Source: Hybos culiciformis | Lineage: Eukaryota; Arthropoda; Insecta; Diptera; Hybotidae | Length of the DNA: 64,000 nucleotides | Assembly: GCA_964007475.1 (NCBI GenBank) | Contig: CAXFZM010000075.1 | Span: 12,501-76,500, forward strand | Direction: 5' to 3' | Shown here: positions 20,193 through 30,421 of the stretch, in pieces | How the letters are laid out: each line of letters begins with the position of its first letter | Numbering within the stretch: position 1 is the stretch's first letter | Made by a program: the position numbers and the translations under genes | Notes under the pieces: generated by a model | The model's input: only the letters and a program-made list of their open reading frames with translations | What the model was told of the DNA's origin: nothing | Database searches by the model: none

Positions 20193-22990
20193 TTGGCCAG
20201 CTTGTTATCGAAAACAACTCGTTTTATTAAAATTACACTTCTTTCAGTAGGGATGAGCAAAAAATTTCCTATAAATTTTTGTAACATTCGAGGTTTGGAA
20301 GCGAATTTCCAAGCCGTTCAAATCCATTTGGCCTCTGCTAAGCCAAATGTTCTGGCTCTAAGTGAGACTCAAGTATTGGACAACGGAGACCCCAACCGTT
20401 TTTCAGTCCCGGGTTATGATCTTCAATCTTTATACGTCACCCACAGAGGAGTCGCTGTATATATAAGGAATGACGTTGCTTGTTATTTCATTAAAGATTT
20501 AAAATCATCTAGTCCCTTATTAAATTTTCTTTGGTTCAAATTAAGAACCAACAAACACGTCATTCATTTTTGCTTCCTTTACAGAAGCCCGCAACTGACT
20601 GGCAGTGATCACGCTGTCGAGTTTGACTTTCTGTCGGACCAAATAAATCAGATTCTGGCGAAAAACCCACAGTTTGAAATTTTGGTTTTCGGCGATTTTA
20701 ACGTACACAACGTATCATGGCTTACTCAACGTATCAAGATATAAATACATGTAGAGTTTTTTTTCAAGTCTTAATAATCTGATTCAAATTATTTCTGAAC
20801 CCACCCACATTCCAGATATAAACCGTCAGGGTCATCATCTCTTATATCTGTTCCTGACATCGAACCCAGATAATTATAGCGCTTCAATTAGTTCCCCCCT
20901 TGGAAACTCCGATCATTGTCTCGTTAGCACGTTCTTCTCTCTTGATTGTGGAGCAGGTTTATCTTAAGCTCCTGGAAGACTGGTATGGACCTATTCCCAA
21001 GCTGATTGGGATGGACTCACTGGTTTTCTTGGACGGATGGATCTGTCTCGCTGCTTCTTGGAGAGGGATGTTGACCTTTGCACGGCTGTCATTAACGAAA
21101 GTATTCTGTTAGGGATGAAACTATTCATACCCCATAAAAAAGTACAAAATAAAACGAATACTAAAAATCCGTGGTTCAATGACACCTGTGCAAAGGCCAT
21201 AGCCGATAGAGATAATGCTTTTCGTTAGTATAAACAAAACAATTCTTTAAATTCACTGAAGCACTGGCGCGAGGTCAGGAACAGATGCAGTAGAATTTGT
21301 CGCCAACAGAAGGTTTTGTATACCCAGAGGAAGCGTCAAGAAATATTAAACCTTCCTAAAAATAGCAGAAGCTTTTGGAGCTTCGCTAAAAGTGTAAAAC
21401 AAAACTTTTGTTCGCCTTCATCTTTTCCTCCCCTTGTAGATGGTGACCGAATCATATCAGATTCCGTTGGAAAGGCTAATTTGTTTGCAAAACTTTTTAG
21501 TCAAAACTCAACTCTCACAGCTTCAGCTCAAGATCCACCTATCTTGCCTCCAGTAAACTCTTCTTTTGGAAGAGTTTACTTTAGGCAACGTGATGTTTTA
21601 AAAGCTCTAAAAAATCTGAATGTGAAAAAGTCAACTGGCCCTGATGGCATTCCGGCTGTGGTCTTAAAACATACTGCCTCTGTTCTAGCTAAACCTCTGC
21701 GCAACCTTTTCTATGTTTCATATTCACTTGGCATTTACCCCACCAAGTGGAAAGTTGTGCATGTTCAGCCTATTCCAAAAAAAGGCGATAAATGCGATCC
21801 CTCTAACTAAAGGCCTATTGCGCTTACTTCTATTCTTTCCAAAGTAATGGAATCCCTCATTAATAATAAAATTAAAAAATACCTAGAATGCAACAAATTG
21901 CTAGGTGATCAGTAATATGGTTTTCGTACGAATAGATCGACTGGAGACCTAATGACATATTTATCCCATAAGCTCAACGCCAGTCTTCACAACTCTGGTG
22001 AGGATTGTGTTGTTGCTTTGGATATAGCTAAGGCTTTTGATCGAGTCTGGTACCCGGCTTTGATTTCTAAAGTTAAATCAATGGGTCTAGAATCAGCCTT
22101 TGTCAACTGGATCAGTAACTTTTTGTCTGGTCGTTCTATTCGTGCTGTTGTTTATCTAATTTTCATTAATGATCTTTTGAAATCAACTCTAAACCCCATC
22201 CACAGCTTCGCATCTTCAAATGCTGTTACTACTAAACGTAATTTTTTGCAAAGTAGCATAAATCACGACCTTTCCAAAATTTCACAATGGGGTCTTCTCA
22301 ACAGAGTTGAGTTTAACGCATCCAAAACTCAATGCTGCCTAATTTCTAGAAAGCTGTCAACTTTTGATCCTCAATTTTCTTTTCAAGGCGAAAGTATTGG
22401 CAAATCTGAGAGCCTTGACATTTTAGGCTCGAAAATAACTTCCGATCTAAGTTGGAAAGTCCATATTTTCGAAACTGCAAAAAACGCAGCGAAGTGTCTT
22501 GGTTTTCTAAAAAGATGTAAAAAATACTTTTCCCCCTCAGATCTCTTAAATATTTACAAATCCTACATACGACCAAAATTAGAATACAATTCACATATAT
22601 GGGCTGGTGCTCCCAAAACCCATCTTGAATACCTGGACAAAGTTCAGAGAAGGCCATTAGATTGATAAACAATGACCAAACCACCAGCTCATTAACTTCA
22701 CTCAACCACCGTCGTAATGTAGGTTCACTTTTCATTTTTTATAAATACCTTGTTGGAATGGATACGTGTTCCCTGGAAGTAAAGGCCCTACTTCCTCAAC
22801 TTCAAGTATTTTCACGCCAAACACGTACTGCTTCAACGTCACACCCATATTTCGTAAAAATTCCCAGATGTGATAGAACGAGCTTCGGAGATTCGTTTTC
22901 AATTCGCCCTCGCGAATGTGGAATGCTCTCCCATTAAAGTTGTTTCCGACAGCTGGAGGATGCTTGATTTACGACTTGCGCCGCTTTAAG
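20193..22990 (+). pseudogene. LINE ORF2 (APE endonuclease and RT), broken
   Basis: This is the longest copy of a LINE family that recurs at 24103, 36304 and 52089. An APE endonuclease spans 20253-20744 (CNIRGLEANF, ALSETQ with the catalytic Glu, FCFLYRSP, VFGDFNVHN) and its last motif GNSDHCLVS lies in another frame at about 20902. The RT runs from 21316: STGPDGIP, PIPKKGDKCDPSN followed by TAA, a TAA before YGFRTNRST, and VALDIAKAFDRVW. After GRSIRAVV (22150) a deletion removes the PQG motif and the catalytic ADD; the copy at 24103-25310 still encodes it (SIADDSNF). The C-terminal region follows (RPKLEYNSHIWAG). The 3' end is the shared cctagygatttggtaacttt followed by an A-run near 23125. 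Stops, frameshifts and loss of the catalytic site make it inactive. Confidence 0.8.
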
Positions 22991-23427
22991 AAAAGTGTAA
23001 ATGATTACCTACTAACTGTCCCACTTTTTAATCCCGTCTAAACTTCCTGTCCTCACTACCAAATCCATACTTCTTATAGTATAAAAATTATCCCACCTAG
23101 CGATTTGGTAACTTTATTAAAAAGAAAAAAAAATAATATTCAATTAAAACTTAGTCATCTTCGATTTTCCAATTTCAATTTAAAATTTTTGTATTAATTT
23201 TTTTTTTTGAACTCACCGTCACCGTAAAAAAACGTTGTATGAATGTTATCAACGTAATTTTACGACCGTCATTAAATAACGGCACCGCTATATTACGTTA
23301 CGTTCATCAACAACACTTTCTAGGAAACCATTTTATATAAATTATATAGGCAACGTTTTTTCTACGTCACCCACCGCTATATTACGGCCGTTATATTACG
23401 GCAACGTTTTCTTAGGAAACCATAGCT

Positions 23428-24102
23428 TAATTGAAATTTTTGTTGTCAGGTTGATAAACAATTATAGGAGCTTGTTATTTTATAAATTTGGATAAAATAT
23501 TTAAGAAGAATTAATATTTATCATTTCTATTTATTCAACACTTAAATTGTATGAAATCGAATGATATCCTTCCCTTAAACAGGTTTCCAAAATTTGTGTT
23601 TTTAATCACTTCCTTTTTTTATGAACCAAATTTGAATGAAATCGGAAGAACTTTCGTAGTTTCCCCCGGCAGAGGTTTCTGGGTAGGGTGCCACTCAAAT
23701 TTTAAAATTTCGAAACTCATCGGTTGAGTGGTTTAGTTTTTAATATTTTGTAATTATTTGTAATAAAAAAATTGATTTCTATATATTCGAAGAGGGGGCC
23801 AAATTTTTTGTTACGAAATTTGTGTGTTTAATCATTTTTATGTACCAAATTTGAATGAAATCGGACAAACTTTTGAAGTCCTCCCCAAGGGTAGGAGGTC
23901 AAAAAATTGTTTGTTACAAAATTTGTGTGTTATTATTTCCTATTTTTACATTCCAAATTTTAATGAAATCGGACGAATTCTTCAAGTCCGCCCTCTGGGG
24001 CAGGTGCCTGGGTAGATGGTCGCGGCTGTACTTCAGAATAGGGGGCGTGAGCTTTCGGGATGACGTCGTCACCAAGAGGTACTAGCGGCCATGGGGACTC
24101 AG
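23428..24102 (+). repeat. Tandem-repeat block of composite repeat (first copy)
   Basis: From about 23520 this matches 35390 and 51175. It holds degenerate tandem units with the signature accaaatttgaatgaaatcgg (23627, 23844, 23950) and ggtaggaggtc, related to the array at 6088-6420. It ends with a GC-richer stretch (gggggcgtgagctttcggga) and joins a truncated LINE at 24103. Short ORFs here (63-76 residues) are repeat translations. Confidence 0.7.
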
Positions 24103-25310
24103 GATATAGGCTTTTGATCGAGTGTGGCACCCGGCCCTGATTTGTAAAGTTAAATCAATGGGTCTAGGATCAACCTTTGTCAATTGGATCAGCAACTTTT
24201 AGTCCGGCCGCTCTATTCGTGCTGTTGTGGATGGACCAGTCACATATTTTCAACATTAACTCTGGTCTACCCCAAGAGTGTCTTCTCTCCCCAACCCTCT
24301 TTCTGATCTTCTGCAATCAACTCTCAACCCCATCCACAGCATCGCCGATGACAGTAACTTCGTAGCATGCTACAATTTTATTAATAGGAAATCAGCATCT
24401 TCAAATGCGGTTACTACTAAACGCATTTTTTTGCAAAGTAGCATAAATCACGACCTTTCCAAAATTTCACAATGGGGTCTTCTCAATAGAGTTGAGTTCA
24501 AAGCATCCAAAACCCAATAATTTCTAGAAAGCAGTCAACTTTCGATCACCAATTTACTTTTCAAGGAGAAAGTATTGCCAAATCTGGAAGCCTTGACATT
24601 TTAGGTTCGAAAATAACTAGCGATTTAAGCTGGAAAATTCATATTTTCGAAACGGCTAAAAACGCAGCTAAAAATGTCTAGGTTTTCTAAAAAGATGTAA
24701 ACAATACTTTCCCCCTTCTGATCTCTTAAACATTTACAAATCCTACATACGACCGAAATTAGAATATAATTCGCATATATGGGCTGGTGCTCCTAAAACC
24801 CATCTTGAGTACCTGGGCAAAGTTCAGAGAATGGCTAGTAGATTGATTAATAATCACCAAACCACCAGCTCCTTAACATCACTCAACCACCGTCGTAATA
24901 TAGCTGCACTTGCCATTTTTTATAAATACTTTGTTGGGACAGATACGTGTTCCCTGGAAGTAAAAGCCCTACTTCCTCTACTTCAAGTATTTACACGCCA
25001 AACACGTACCGCTTCAACGTCACACCCATATTTCGTTAAAATTCCCAGATGTGATAGAATGAGCTTCGGAGATTCGTTTTCAGTTCGCACCTCGAGAATG
25101 TGGAATGCTCTCCCATCAAAATTGTTTCCGACAGCTGGCGATCGTTTGATTTATGACTTGTGCCGCTTTAAGTGTACATGATAACCTACTAACTGTCCCA
25201 CTTTTTAATCCCTTCTAAATTTCCTGTCCCCATTACCCAATCCATACTTCTTTAAGTATAAAAGGTATCACACCTAGTGATTTGGTAACTTTAATAAGAA
25301 AAAAAAAAAT
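24103..25310 (+). pseudogene. 5'-truncated LINE fragment (first composite copy)
   Basis: This is the same LINE family as 20193-22990, beginning inside the RT at the D-box (the aligned copy reads DIAKAFDRVW). It retains FINDLLQ-like sequence, SIADDSNF (24340-24363, catalytic ADD), the thumb and the C-terminal block (24831-25181, TSSLTSLNHRRN, RMWNALPSKLF), with several frameshifts. It ends in tagtgatttggtaacttt plus a poly(A) run at 25299-25310. Its left junction is identical in the other composite copies at 36304 and 52089, so all derive from one ancestral fusion. Confidence 0.75.
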
Positions 25311-25617
25311 TCGAATAGTTCGATTTTTTTAATTCTGTAAGTAGCTTTCAAAGGCTTCCACTTCACGAGATTGAAAATTTGATCAACTGACAACCCGTTA
25401 GTGAAACCAAAGGTGGCAACTAGGAGCCTAGTTTTATACGTGCCATCTATAAAAAAAGGCATTCACTATGTGTTCTGGAGCATCATTAAAATTAATTGGT
25501 TATATAAGCGTTTCTAGCATTTAAACGGTTTTTGTTTATCATCAACTTGATATTTTTATTCATTACATTGCTACTGCAGCGTTGTCTTATAAAATGTTTA
25601 TCAATTGTTAATTAAGG
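25311..25617. other. 3' shoulder of composite repeat
   Basis: Non-coding sequence shared with 39674-39990 and 55631-55945 (contains ggcaactaggagcctagttt and tgctactgcagcgttg). No gene is seen; the 62-residue minus-strand ORF has no family features. Confidence 0.5.
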
Positions 25618-25756
25618 CAGCGGTTTCCCAACTAGGGGGCGCGACCCGCTGGGGGGCCGCAAACTAATTCAAGGGGGACGCAAAATTTTTAATATCGCGA
25701 AATTTTTTAACATACCTAATTTTATAATAACACTTAAATTTTGCGTGCATTTATAT
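25618..25756. mobile_element. hAT terminus, single end
   Basis: CAGCGGTTTCCCAACTAGG followed by gggcgcgacccgctgggggg is a typical hAT end of the type CAGNGGTTCCCAA. The other end is not found in the window; the element is interrupted by the errantivirus at 25757, and its remainder may lie in 34253-35035. Confidence 0.55.
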
Positions 25757-26091
25757 AATAATAAGACAACTTTTCGGTTTTGATGTAACTTACAGAATGA
25801 ATTTATTTTTTCAAATTCGAAAACATTAAAGCTAGATTTATATTCTACATAATAATTTTTTTCGATTCTCATGTTACAATATTCATACATAGAAAACAAT
25901 TTTGAACTTAAACTAAATCTTATCTTAATTTTATTTTCTTCAAAATTACCTAGTAAGCAAAAAACTTATTTTATTTTATTAAGAAGCTAAGTAGGTTTTT
26001 TTTTTTATGTGAAAACGAAATGTGCATATTTCCCACGATCAGAGAAGTAGTGTTGAGGTTTGGAGTTATATAGCTCAGTCTCTATATAACA
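25757..26091 (-). repeat. Errantivirus 3' LTR
   Basis: Read on the minus strand it starts TGTTATATAGAGACTGAGC and ends CTTATTATT, and is nearly identical to 33920-34252. The few differences (for example agctcagtc versus agcttagtc, and a small T-run change) imply a moderately old insertion. Confidence 0.9.
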
Positions 26092-26102
26092 CCTCCCCTC
26101 TT
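26092..26102 (-). promoter_or_regulatory. Polypurine tract
   Basis: The minus strand reads AGAGGGGAGG immediately before the LTR start TGTTATAT, the expected position for plus-strand DNA priming. Confidence 0.75.
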
Positions 26103-27002
26103 GGATTGTTCCGTCTCGGAACAAAGAACTTATACAAAGAACAAAGAACTTTCTCCAAAAATTGAGCTTTTCCTCGAGGTATCTTTTTCTTTACGGTTAC
26201 AAACAATAGATTTTGAGTTTCTTGGCTCATCTCTTTTGGGAACTTCAATATTTGAAACGATTTTAGTCTTTCTGCTTTTCTTTAGGACGATGAAGAAGAT
26301 AGAAATAATAATAATTATCATTACTGTGAAAAATGAATAGATTGTCGCTTTATGTTGAAAATTAATATATTCAAATGATTCTCTATTTTTTATATTTTCT
26401 GAATTTAAGTTTTCCAAAGTTAAGTTTTCTATTTTTTTTGACATATTTGTGGTAATCGGGGGAATTACAAAATTTTGTTTAAATATTTCGATTTCGTTTA
26501 CAAATTTATAATCCTCTATTTCTAAGAAACATTTCGAAAACCTTATTAGGTTATTTGCCTCTAATGAAGTGGAATTTACTTTGTTACAATTATGATTTAT
26601 TTTTGTTAAGTTTACATTTGTTGTTAATATAATTCCATTTTCAATTTCAACAATGGATTTTTCTTTATTGATTACAAATTTACAAGTATTATTTTGTCTT
26701 AATAAATTTCTTATACATAAATTATTATTAGCTCTTAAATCTTTCTTCTCAAAAATGTTAAAATCATACATATAAATGGCATTTAATTTTTTACAGAAAA
26801 TTATTTTTAAATCATTTATATTTAATTGTAAGTCATTAGAATTTGGAAATGGTAGAATAAATCCGTCGAAGTATTTTTCTTCGGTAAACTTTGGAATTAG
26901 AATGGCAAAAATTAGTGTATCGTCTTTTAAAATTGTGCTGCATTTGATAAACGGCAAGATCTCGATAGTTATATTGAAAAGTTTAATTTCGTCGACAGTT
27001 AG

Positions 27003-27555
27003 ATGTACGAGAAGTTATACACTTTTTTCAAGGAATCTTGTACACTTTATCGCATGCGAGAAAATTAAAAATGAAATTATTATTTTTTATCGCATGCGAC
27101 AAGATTTAAAAATATATATTTTTTTTAATTATAAACGCGTTTTAAGGCTTTAAATCAATAAAATTAATTAAAATAATTAATTTTTGATTATTCAGCATCA
27201 AAAAAATGTATGCATTAGGGGAAAAAGTACGTAATAAAATATTGTACTGTGCACATAAATCTTCGGTGGATGGTTCTCGTCTGGAAGGGACCATCCACCG
27301 AAGATTTATGTGCACAGTACAATATTTTATTACGTACTTTTTCCCCTAATGCATACATTTTTTTGATGCTGAATAATCAAAAATTAATTATTTTAATTAA
27401 TTTTATTGATTTAAAGCCTTAAAACGCGTTTATAATTAAAAAAAATAATTATTTTTAAATCTTGTCGCATGCGATAAAAAATAATAATTTCATTTTTAAT
27501 TTTCTCGCATGCGTGTACAAGATTCCTTGAAAAAAGTGTATAACTTCTCGTACAT
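27003..27555. mobile_element. 553-bp near-perfect palindromic foldback transposon
   Basis: The whole element is two inverted arms of about 270 bp around a 15-nt loop (centre near 27283; the arms meet at cttcggtggatggt/accatccaccgaag). The only differences seen are a 6-nt tttatc present in one arm and a few bases in an A/T run. It is flanked by a perfect 9-bp duplication GACAGTTAG (26994-27002 and 27556-27564). The 9-bp duplication with very long inverted repeats fits a Mutator-like (MULE) non-autonomous foldback element. There is no coding sequence. The near identity of the arms implies recent formation or gene conversion between arms. Confidence 0.85.
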
Positions 27556-27810
27556 GACAGTTAGCATATCGTGACCAAGCATATTAAGTTTACTGAATAG
27601 AACATTGTCTTTAATTCTATCTGAGATCTATCTGAGATCTATTATTTCAGAATAAATATGTAAAATATAACCAACAGCGCTATTGGTTTCAGAAACTTCA
27701 TCTGTTTCGGTTTTAATTTCTTTCAAATAGTTTTGTATTTTATTGTTTTGTGAATTAACGTAATTTTGGATGTTCTTGATAGAATTTATAATGTTGTCAT
27801 TTATTATTAT

Positions 27811-28745
27811 TAGGGTTTCCAAAACGGATATATCTGTATCCGGTATTCGCGGTTATTTATACTCTTAACCGTATCCGATATCCGTTAAAAATCTCACGGT
27901 TAGCAATTTTAAGTTTTTAAATTTAATCTGTTAAATTTTCCGAGAAAAGTAGGCGTCTTCCCTCGATAAAAAGGACCGGTCCTTTTAAACGAATAAAAGT
28001 ACCGGTTGGCCTTCTATTTAATTAGAAGGCCCGGTCCCTATGTTCGAAAAAATTAAACAACTTTTGCATCTCACCATGAACCGCTTTTCAAAAAAAAAAA
28101 ACACTGCTTCAATCGAAAAAATATTAATTATTATTTTTTTTTATAATACGAACGAAGCGCAGTTAAGCGAGTAATAAAATAACTCGTGTAAACAACCTAA
28201 AATGTTCGTCTATACATTTTAAACATTTTGTTTTTAAAAATATTCGAATAGAAGGTCCGGTCCTTGTATTATGCGGTCCTTTTATTCGATAATTTATATA
28301 AACTATTATAAAAATCTTGTAAAAAAAAAGTCAAATAGAGGGACCGGTCCTTCTTATCGAGGTAAGACAGTTGTAATTATAATTTTAAGTTTTTAAATTA
28401 AATTTGTTGAATTTTCCAAGCAAAGTAGGGCCTACAGCGAAGCCGACTTCAACAGACTCAGAGAACTTTTACGGTTTCAGGAAATTTTTGTACCAAAATT
28501 AGATCTCGTCTTTCTTGTGCATCACTTAATGCATTACTGTTCCTGAAATACTATTATTTAAATGAAAAAAATCAAAAAATGTAATAATATATTTCAAATT
28601 TTATTTATAAAAAATAAATAGTATTCATAATTAGATTCAATATTATTTGTTTATTTTTATACGGTTATCCGGTATCCGCCGGATAATTCTAGAAATACTA
28701 TCCGATAACCTCGGTTACAGAAAATCCGGATATTTGGAAACCCTA
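27811..28745. mobile_element. Non-autonomous hAT in errantivirus env
   Basis: The inverted ends are TAGGGTTTCC and GGAAACCCTA with a perfect 8-bp duplication ATTATTAT (27803-27810 and 28746-28753). Subterminal segments contain repeated gtatccgatatccg-type motifs. Internal foldbacks carry aaggaccggtcctt. Near 28440-28575 the plus strand encodes fragments of the hATC dimerisation domain (PTSTDSE, then SLNALLFLKYYYLNEK in another frame). It is related to the hAT at 15247-16018 and to 37790-38867. Confidence 0.85.
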
Positions 28746-29423
28746 ATTATTATCTGTTTATTTGACTACTCGGTTAATTGTTTTGCGTTTAAATCTAAGT
28801 TTGTGAGATGCTTGTAAATTTCGTCTTCGTCATCTGAATCCATCGTACCAGCAATATATTTCATTCCCTTACCTAAAATATTTATGAAACCTCGTTTAGC
28901 TCTATGAATATGTCGCACGATGTTTTGAGAGTTTATTTTAAGACTTTTAATTTCCTTTTTTAACATTAGAAGATTCGGGTTGTTGGGGTTGAGTTTGAGA
29001 TTTTTGGTATCAAATTCTAATGAACTTATCAGGAATTCAAGTTCCGTTATATTTATTAAATGTAAAATTTTTGAATTATTTTCGACTAATTTTCATTTGT
29101 TCAACTGTAGCATCATGTAGCCTTCATTGTTGTCTAAACGTGTTACTTCCAGATGTTGACAGTTGGCTTTTAAGATTGTTGTCACAAATGCTAATATTAT
29201 TATCCCCATCATCTAAAAAGGAAAAATTGGTTTGATATTTATATTGTCTTTTAAGTTGTGTATCATTATATTTAACATTTCTTTGATTACTTTGATCATG
29301 GATGTAATTATCAATATGGGAGAATTTTTCGAGTTTTTTATATTTAGGACTAATTTTGGCAATATTTCTATTTTTAACTATGTTTTCGGTAAGATTGAAA
29401 TCTCGGTCTTTGTTTTGATTGAG

Positions 29424-30311
29424 TTAATTTATTTTATCGATTTTTTCTCGTTCGAATTTATCTTTTAAATCTTCTAATTGGTCTTTGGTAATATTTTTAG
29501 AAATAAAATCAATAGGTCTCAGTTGGGTTGTTGAATGTATTGTATTATTGTACCATGTTATTATTTTAAAGATTTTTTCTTGTAACTCCATGTTTTTTTT
29601 ATTAGGGTCAGCATTCATTATTCTTAAATGTTCGTTTAGGGTACCGTGGAATCTTTCTACGTCACTATTACCAGTTTTCGAACCAACCGTCGTTTGATGG
29701 AATTCTATTTCGTTTGCGCTTAAGAACGATCGAACGGTGTTATGAATAATGCATCTTTCCCCGTCGGAAATAATTTTTCTCATTTTGCCTAAAAATTGGA
29801 TTCTTTGTTTTATCATTGCTAGTATGGAGACCCAGGTTCTATCGTTTAATTTATGGATTGTTGCGTATTTAGAGAATTTATCTATCATCGTAAGAAATGG
29901 TTTGTTTCGTTCTGGATACCATATATCCATATGGACAATATCATTAAAATTTTGTGGCGTTTCAGATATTTTAAAAGGGAGTTTGTCTATGAATTTTTGG
30001 ATTTCAGTTTGAAGATAAGGATAAAAAAACTTCTCTTTCAGTTCTAAACAAACTTCATTTATGCCTCTATGGTTATTTTTAAGGTGTTCTTTTTTAATCA
30101 GGCTGAGGATTTTTTCTCTGTCCGTAATATCAGTTAATTTTTTTGTGGATTTGAGAACTTTTAATTTTCGATTACCAGAAAAATGCATTTTATATAAATT
30201 TTGAAATTCTAGAAACAATTTGGTGTCTTCGCAGAATATAGCAAACGTTCCCTTTTCGGGTAAAACTCTTTTCATAAATTCAAGTAATTTGCTATTTTCA
30301 GTCAATTCCAT
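29424..30311 (-). pseudogene. Errantivirus integrase
   Basis: Retroviral-type integrase of 295 open residues. The catalytic core has the first Asp in MDIWYPE, the second in ISDGERCI and the Glu in GNSDVERFHGTL, so the DDE triad is present. The N-terminal zinc-binding region keeps the two His (HLKNNHRG) but the CxxC pair is absent: the sequence passes from IQKFIDK directly to LPFKISETP, where related elements have about a dozen more residues. The frame is open throughout, but loss of the CxxC makes it unlikely to work. The end lies about 210 bp upstream of env on the coding strand. Confidence 0.8.
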
Positions 30312-30421
30312 TAAGTTTTGACATTTTTTATTTATTATTTTTTGATATATTCTTTCTTTCTTCGCGTTTATTAGATAAATTTGGTTTTTGAAAAAATTAA
30401 TAGGTTTTTCACTAATAAAAA

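Larger units (their letters stand above)
19912..23427. mobile_element. PIF/Harbinger-like TIR element split by a LINE
   Basis: The terminal inverted repeats AGCTATGGTTTCCTAGGAAA (left) and the near-exact complement at the right (ending CCATAGCT at 23427) are flanked by TAA on both sides (19909-19911 and 23428-23430). A 3-bp TWA duplication suggests PIF/Harbinger. Subterminal regions (19935-20050 and 23215-23400) are full of short inverted gccgtaatattacg-type motifs. No transposase remains, and the middle is occupied by a LINE. The superfamily rests on the 3-bp duplication only, so it is tentative. Confidence 0.6.
26130..29212 (-). pseudogene. Errantivirus env, split by two transposons
   Basis: Envelope glycoprotein gene related to baculovirus F proteins. 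It begins at 29212 with ATGATGGGG just after a splice-acceptor-like tttttag, and has a hydrophobic signal-peptide start. An in-frame TGA lies about 40 codons in. A furin-type RAKR site followed by a Gly-rich fusion-peptide-like segment (FINILGKGMKYIAG) lies in the ORF 28766-28966. The membrane anchor (VMIIIIISIFFIVL) followed by a basic cytoplasmic tail lies near the C terminus, about 26270-26310. The gene is interrupted by a hAT at 27811-28745 and a palindromic element at 27003-27555. Each is flanked by its own target duplication, so the breaks are clean insertions. Confidence 0.85.

Noticed and set aside
25669..25899. ORFs crossing the LTRs (also 34034-34234 and 49860-50060)
   Set aside because: They lie inside LTR sequence and have no coding signature; the errantivirus coding strand is opposite to the latter two.
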